Assembly: GCA_031394355.1 (NCBI GenBank) | Contig: JANNSU010000074.1 | Location: forward strand, 1 to 64,000 | Reading direction: 5' to 3' | DNA from: JAEUMY01 sp031394355 | GTDB lineage: Bacteria > Pseudomonadota > Gammaproteobacteria > Burkholderiales > Usitatibacteraceae | DNA: 64,000 nucleotides | Shown here: positions 61,243 to 64,000 of the stretch, piece after piece | Layout: each line of letters begins with the position of its first letter | Position numbering within the stretch: position 1 is the stretch's first letter | Made by a program: the position numbers and the translations under genes | Notes under the pieces: generated by a model | The model's database searches: none | Told to the model about the DNA's origin: nothing | The model's input: the letters and a program-made list of their open reading frames with translations, nothing else

Positions 61243-61332
61243 GGCTAACCCGGCAGTCGAGAGGGACGGCCACAAGCTGCGCTTGTGGTTCCCTCCGCTT
61301 CGCTCCGGCCGCCCTTCACTTCTACGTTGGCA
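61243..61332 (+). mobile_element. attC site of cassette 8 (right end of array)
   Basis: Starts GGCTAAC (complement of the core GTTAGCC at the cassette start) and ends at GTTGGCA, a weaker core. The inner arms GAGGGACGGCCACAAGC and GCTTGTGGTTCCCTC pair strongly. Confidence 0.75.
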
Positions 61333-61394
61333 ACAATGGGAGACAGTTGCTGTCCCCGATTACTTCTGCCCGATTACTCCTCAAAAGGACATTC

Positions 61395-61808
61395 ATGAAG
61401 TTGTTCGCCATCGCACTTTGTATGCTTTCTCTCGCAGGTTGCGCTGCCCAGCCACCTGCTCCACCTGTGTCAACTGTTGCGGTTGCACCAGCGGATAGCC
61501 GCCAGCTGGTTGGCCGATGGATCGTCGACCTGCGCGCGACACCGGATGCAGCGGCGTACACGCAGCCCTTCATCATTACGGCAGTCGATGTCGAGAAACG
61601 AAGCATCGCTGGCAGCTTCTACAACTCGATGATTTCCTGGTCTCGGATCAACACGGCCTGGAACAAGGTAGTGGTGACGTTTGTCACCAGCGATGGGCAG
61701 GGTGACTATGTGCACACAGCGACGCTGGAAGACGGCAAGCTCAATGGCACCAGCACGGCAAGACACCGCAACATGCTGGTGCCCTGGACGGCCGCGCGCG
61801 AGAAATAG
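61395..61808 (+). CDS. Small lipoprotein
   Basis: A 137-residue protein with a lipoprotein signal (MKLFAIALCMLSLAGCAAQ, lipobox LAGC, Cys16). A Pro/Ala linker precedes a beta-rich domain (GRWIVDLRATPDAAAYTQPFIITAVD). AAAGGA precedes the ATG. It may be a ninth cassette without its own attC or the first gene of the right flank. No family is recognised. Confidence 0.72.
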   Translation: MKLFAIALCMLSLAGCAAQPPAPPVSTVAVAPADSRQLVGRWIVDLRATPDAAAYTQPFIITAVDVEKRSIAGSFYNSMISWSRINTAWNKVVVTFVTSDGQGDYVHTATLEDGKLNGTSTARHRNMLVPWTAAREK

Positions 61809-61917
61809 CGGGTGTCTTGCTGCTATCCGGTTTAGCTCCAGCGCAAGCACCAGGAAGTCCGCTGCTGGCACATTTGTGCCACCGCGTTCGTGCCACGCCG
61901 CAGGCCGGAATGTTCGT

Positions 61918-62367
61918 TCAGCGTTCCGGCTTGCGTGGCTTCGCCATCACGAATTCGCGCCTGATGACAGGCTTTGCGGCCGGATCGACATAGCCTTCGG
62001 CAATGATGATGCCGCGCGCATCGTCGGGGAGCACCACAACCTGTTTGCCACCCCCGGCCCGTGGGGTGAGCGCATGAAAGCCGATGTCATCCGGCCACGT
62101 TGGCGGCCCGCTGCTGCCGGGCTGGCGCGAACTGGTGGGTTCCGGGCGCTCGGCCGCACCCATGGTGGAGAACAGGAACGAGATCAACTCGGATGGCGTC
62201 CCGGTTTCGAAGGTGGCCGAATACATGGAGCGGTTGATGTAGCGCGATGACGAGAGGTAGCCCACGACGGCAACAGCCTGTTCGAGATCAGCCGGTGCCG
62301 ATGCGGGCCGCGAGCAGGCGGCAGAGAGCAGGAGGGTGATGAGCGCGATGACGTGGCGTCGATGCAT
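61918..62367 (-). CDS. Lipoprotein of unknown function
   Basis: A 149-residue lipoprotein: signal with lipobox LSAAC (Cys18), then a Ser/Pro-rich region and a short C-terminal beta domain (GGGKQVVVLPDDARGIIIAEGYVDPAAKPVIRREF). I recognise no family. It is convergent with the lipoprotein gene to its left. Confidence 0.72.
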   Translation of the reverse strand: MHRRHVIALITLLLSAACSRPASAPADLEQAVAVVGYLSSSRYINRSMYSATFETGTPSELISFLFSTMGAAERPEPTSSRQPGSSGPPTWPDDIGFHALTPRAGGGKQVVVLPDDARGIIIAEGYVDPAAKPVIRREFVMAKPRKPER

Positions 62368-62786
62368 GTGAATCTCCCCGGGGCTGGTTGAGATCGTTTG
62401 CCTGGCTGGTTACCGCTGCGTCGGATGCCCCACTGGACAGCCAGGTGACCGCGGTGACACGCCGCACGTGGTCCAGTGGTGCCCCCAGTGTAGCGACGAT
62501 CCTTGGCGACGTGCAAGGCGGTCTAAAGGTTGCCCGGACCATGCCAATCGATGCTTTCAGGCTGCCGCCCGTGATGAATTCACGATTTGCCAGTTTCGGT
62601 ACCCGTCAGTTCAGTGGGCCATGACGTGGCGTTGGCATGACGAGGCATGATTCACATTTGCTGCCGTGACGGCAACGCGGGAGACGGCGAGGCGGGCTGG
62701 CACCAGAATGAAAAAGTGGCGGCGCGATGTGCATCGCCCGCCACTTCTGTTTCACACGCTGCCGAAGACTGCCTCGGCAGAAACGC
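62368..62786. other. Non-coding stretch of about 420 bases
   Basis: The left part should hold the promoter of the lipoprotein gene at 61918-62367, though no clear boxes are seen. The right part holds the terminator at 62711-62746. I see no convincing gene, attC site or repeat. Confidence 0.5.
62711..62746 (-). terminator. Terminator of the Lys-rich protein gene
   Basis: AAGTGGCGG (62714-62722) pairs with CCGCCACTT (62738-62746), with further pairing in the loop (GCGATG/CATCGC). In the minus-strand transcript a U run follows. Confidence 0.78.
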
Positions 62787-63065
62787 TCAGGCGCCTTTCT
62801 TGCCGATCGCTGCGCCAGCACGCGCCTTCGATTCCTGCCTGCCCAGCTCCTCGGCCGTCAACTTCACCTTCTTGACTTTCTTGACCGTCTCGGCCTTGAC
62901 CTTCTCGACCTTCGGCGCCTTTTCCTTCTTCACTTTTTCTTTCTTGACGACAGGTCCCTTGAGGGCTTGCTTGGCCAGTCGCTTTGCCTCTTTTTCAGCG
63001 CCTTCAATGCGCTTCTTGGTGCTTTGATTCTTGCGTCTCGCCTTGAGCATCTTTGCATGGGTCAT
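62787..63065 (-). CDS. Lysine-rich basic protein
   Basis: A 92-residue protein, about a third Lys, with VKKEKVKKEKAPKVEKVK and ETVKKVKKVKL repeats, similar to histone H1-like tails of bacteria. It may bind DNA or RNA, by charge only. Its helical start MTHAKMLKARRKNQSTKKRIEGAEKEAKRLAKQ is probably a coiled coil. GGAG precedes the ATG at 63065; the frame is open farther up but without support. Confidence 0.72.
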   Translation of the reverse strand: MTHAKMLKARRKNQSTKKRIEGAEKEAKRLAKQALKGPVVKKEKVKKEKAPKVEKVKAETVKKVKKVKLTAEELGRQESKARAGAAIGKKGA

Positions 63066-63175
63066 GCGGTTCTCCAGTTTGCAGTGGTCAATTTGGTGCC
63101 GAAGTGTGAGCCAAAACGCCCTTTTTTGCTTTCCGGCCCTTGGATCATCTGGTGTTGTGGGGCATTCGGGTACCG

Positions 63176-63457
63176 CTAAGCGGATACCAGCACGCCCTTC
63201 CAGAACGCCACGCGTCCGCGAATCTGTACGGCTGCTTCGCTCGGTGCCGCGTAGTACCAGACGGCATCCTTGTTCTCCGAATCGCCCACTTTGATGGAGT
63301 AGTAGTTGGCAGTGCCTTTCCAACTGCACTGGGTGGTCGTCGAGCTGGGTACGAGCAACTCGCGTTGCACGGACTCGATGGGGAAATAGTGGTTGCCGTC
63401 CACGACGACGGTGTCGGGGGATTCCGCGATGACTGTGTTTTGCCAGACTGCTTTCAT
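63176..63457 (-). CDS. DUF427 family protein
   Basis: A 93-residue protein typical of DUF427: MKAVWQNTVIAESPDTVVVDGNHYFP, TTTQCSWKGTANYYSI and DAVWYYAAPSEAAVQIRGRVAFWKGV. The function is unknown. AAAGGAG lies upstream of the ATG. It precedes the Lys-rich gene on the same strand by 110 bases. Confidence 0.92.
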   Translation of the reverse strand: MKAVWQNTVIAESPDTVVVDGNHYFPIESVQRELLVPSSTTTQCSWKGTANYYSIKVGDSENKDAVWYYAAPSEAAVQIRGRVAFWKGVLVSA

Positions 63458-63546
63458 GTCGACTCCTTTGATTGCTGCGGGGTGAAGCACGTGTGCAGTA
63501 TCCGCGATTGGGATTTTGCCAGCACCCGTGGTGTTACGAGGCCAGC

Positions 63547-63558
63547 GCGAATATTCGC
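63547..63558. repeat. Iterated palindrome GCGAATATTCGC
   Basis: Exact 12-mer in the divergent gap between the DUF427 and amidase genes. Confidence 0.9.
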
Positions 63559-63614
63559 CATCCCGTTGGCGAAAGCAGGGAGAATTGGAATTTTCCTCAC
63601 ATCGCCCACAAGCC

Positions 63615-64000
63615 ATGCGCACACTGCAGCACATTCGCGAATCCCTCATTGCTCGCACCCTCACGTCGTCCGAACTGGTTCGGGAGTGTCTCGACCGCAT
63701 CGCGGCACCAGAGGGCGAGGGTGCCCGTGCCTTCATCCGGGTGCATGCGGACTCTGCCATGACGCAAGCAGGCGGAGCAAAGCCGGCCCACGGGTTGCTC
63801 GCAGGCATCCCGATCTCGATCAAGGATCTGTTCGACCTGCGCGGTGAGGTGACCTCGGCAGGGTCGAGGCTATTGGCCTCTGCGCCGCCCGCGGCAGAGG
63901 ATGCGCCTGCCATGGCGCGTCTGCGCGCGGCGGGTGCCATCTTCATAGGCCGCACCAACATGACCGAGTTTGCCTACGGCGGGCATGGCATCAACGCGCA
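63615..64000 (+). CDS. Amidase signature family protein, N-terminal part
   Basis: The gene runs off the window; 128 residues are seen. The first catalytic residue, Lys in GIPISIKDLFDLRG, and GAIFIGRTNMTEFAYGGHGINA fit the amidase signature (GatA-like) family. The Ser pair of the triad lies beyond the edge. Members hydrolyse many amides, and the role here (GatA versus stand-alone amidase) cannot be told from this part. Confidence 0.88.
   Translation, partial: MRTLQHIRESLIARTLTSSELVRECLDRIAAPEGEGARAFIRVHADSAMTQAGGAKPAHGLLAGIPISIKDLFDLRGEVTSAGSRLLASAPPAAEDAPAMARLRAAGAIFIGRTNMTEFAYGGHGINA

Larger units (their letters stand above)
57191..61332 (+). mobile_element. Integron-type gene cassette array without visible integrase (CALIN-like)
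   Basis: Eight short genes or gene pairs, all on the + strand, are separated by imperfect inverted repeats that begin RYYYAAC and end at GTT core sites. Seven attC sites (57551, 58093, 58656, 59018, 59465, 60036, 61243) are recognisable. In six cassettes the first bases after the upstream core are complementary to the RYYYAAC box at the cassette's own end, the rule expected from cassette excision chemistry. No integrase gene lies in the window. The base composition looks less GC-rich than the flanks, and the cassette genes contain no iterated palindrome. Confidence 0.85.

Noticed and set aside
61809..61917. A further attC after the lipoprotein at 61395
   Set aside because: No RYYYAAC/GTTRRRY pair with inner symmetry is seen; GTTTAGC near 61830 has no partner.
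1..64000. tRNA, rRNA, riboswitches, insertion sequences and CRISPR
   Set aside because: I looked for cloverleaf-like segments, rRNA signatures, transposase motifs and spaced repeats and found none that I can support by eye; a covariance model scan would settle small RNAs.

Overview
The window is 64 kb of a GC-rich proteobacterial chromosome with dense, short-spaced genes. Gene content (FimV-like protein, RatA-RnfH, Mrp/ApbC next to dcd and metG, IMPDH-GuaA, HiPIP, DUF2788, DUF4124, DUF2189, a wax ester synthase) and (GAAYCCC)n heptamer runs between genes suggest a gammaproteobacterium, most likely a Xanthomonadales/Lysobacterales relative. This is inference; no rRNA or tRNA is visible to fix the taxonomy.

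Layout. 1-5.5 kb: end of an unknown gene, a MNT/HEPN toxin-antitoxin pair with a visible GTAC-box operator, DUF808 and DUF2087 genes, and an aldo/keto reductase-SMI1-GNAT operon. 5.7-12 kb: an RND efflux pump with its adaptor and a TetR-type operator, then glpK. 12-22 kb: a pncC-ratA-rnfH run, a large TPR membrane protein, and a DUF4124-FimV-PilZ-like operon. 22-25 kb: guaB and guaA. 25-30 kb: a photolyase-like/DCC/SDR operon, a HiPIP and a MerR-type regulator. 30-35 kb: ridA-tadA, wax ester synthase and two alpha/beta hydrolases separated by heptamer repeats. 35-47 kb: housekeeping genes dnaE, acylphosphatase, metG, apbC and dcd. 47-57 kb: a beta-propeller GGDEF protein, an M14 carboxypeptidase, DinB, a membrane AraC regulator, an S41 protease and a serine hydrolase. 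57.1-61.3 kb: an integron-type gene cassette array with seven recognisable attC sites and no integrase in the window. 61.4-64 kb: lipoproteins, a lysine-rich protein, DUF427 and the start of an amidase.

Two things stand out. First, the 12-bp palindrome GCGAATATTCGC occurs exactly 24 times in 64 kb, plus three one-mismatch copies. It lies in genes in all three reading frames, but more than half of the copies are in the roughly 11% of the window that I leave non-coding. There it is nearly always extended to a 14-bp palindrome, TGCGAATATTCGCA. It looks like a highly iterated palindrome comparable in kind to cyanobacterial HIP1, function unknown. Second, the cassette array is bounded and split by a 108-bp element present twice. 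Each copy starts at this palindrome, carries a potential promoter in an inverted repeat, and ends exactly at an integron core site.
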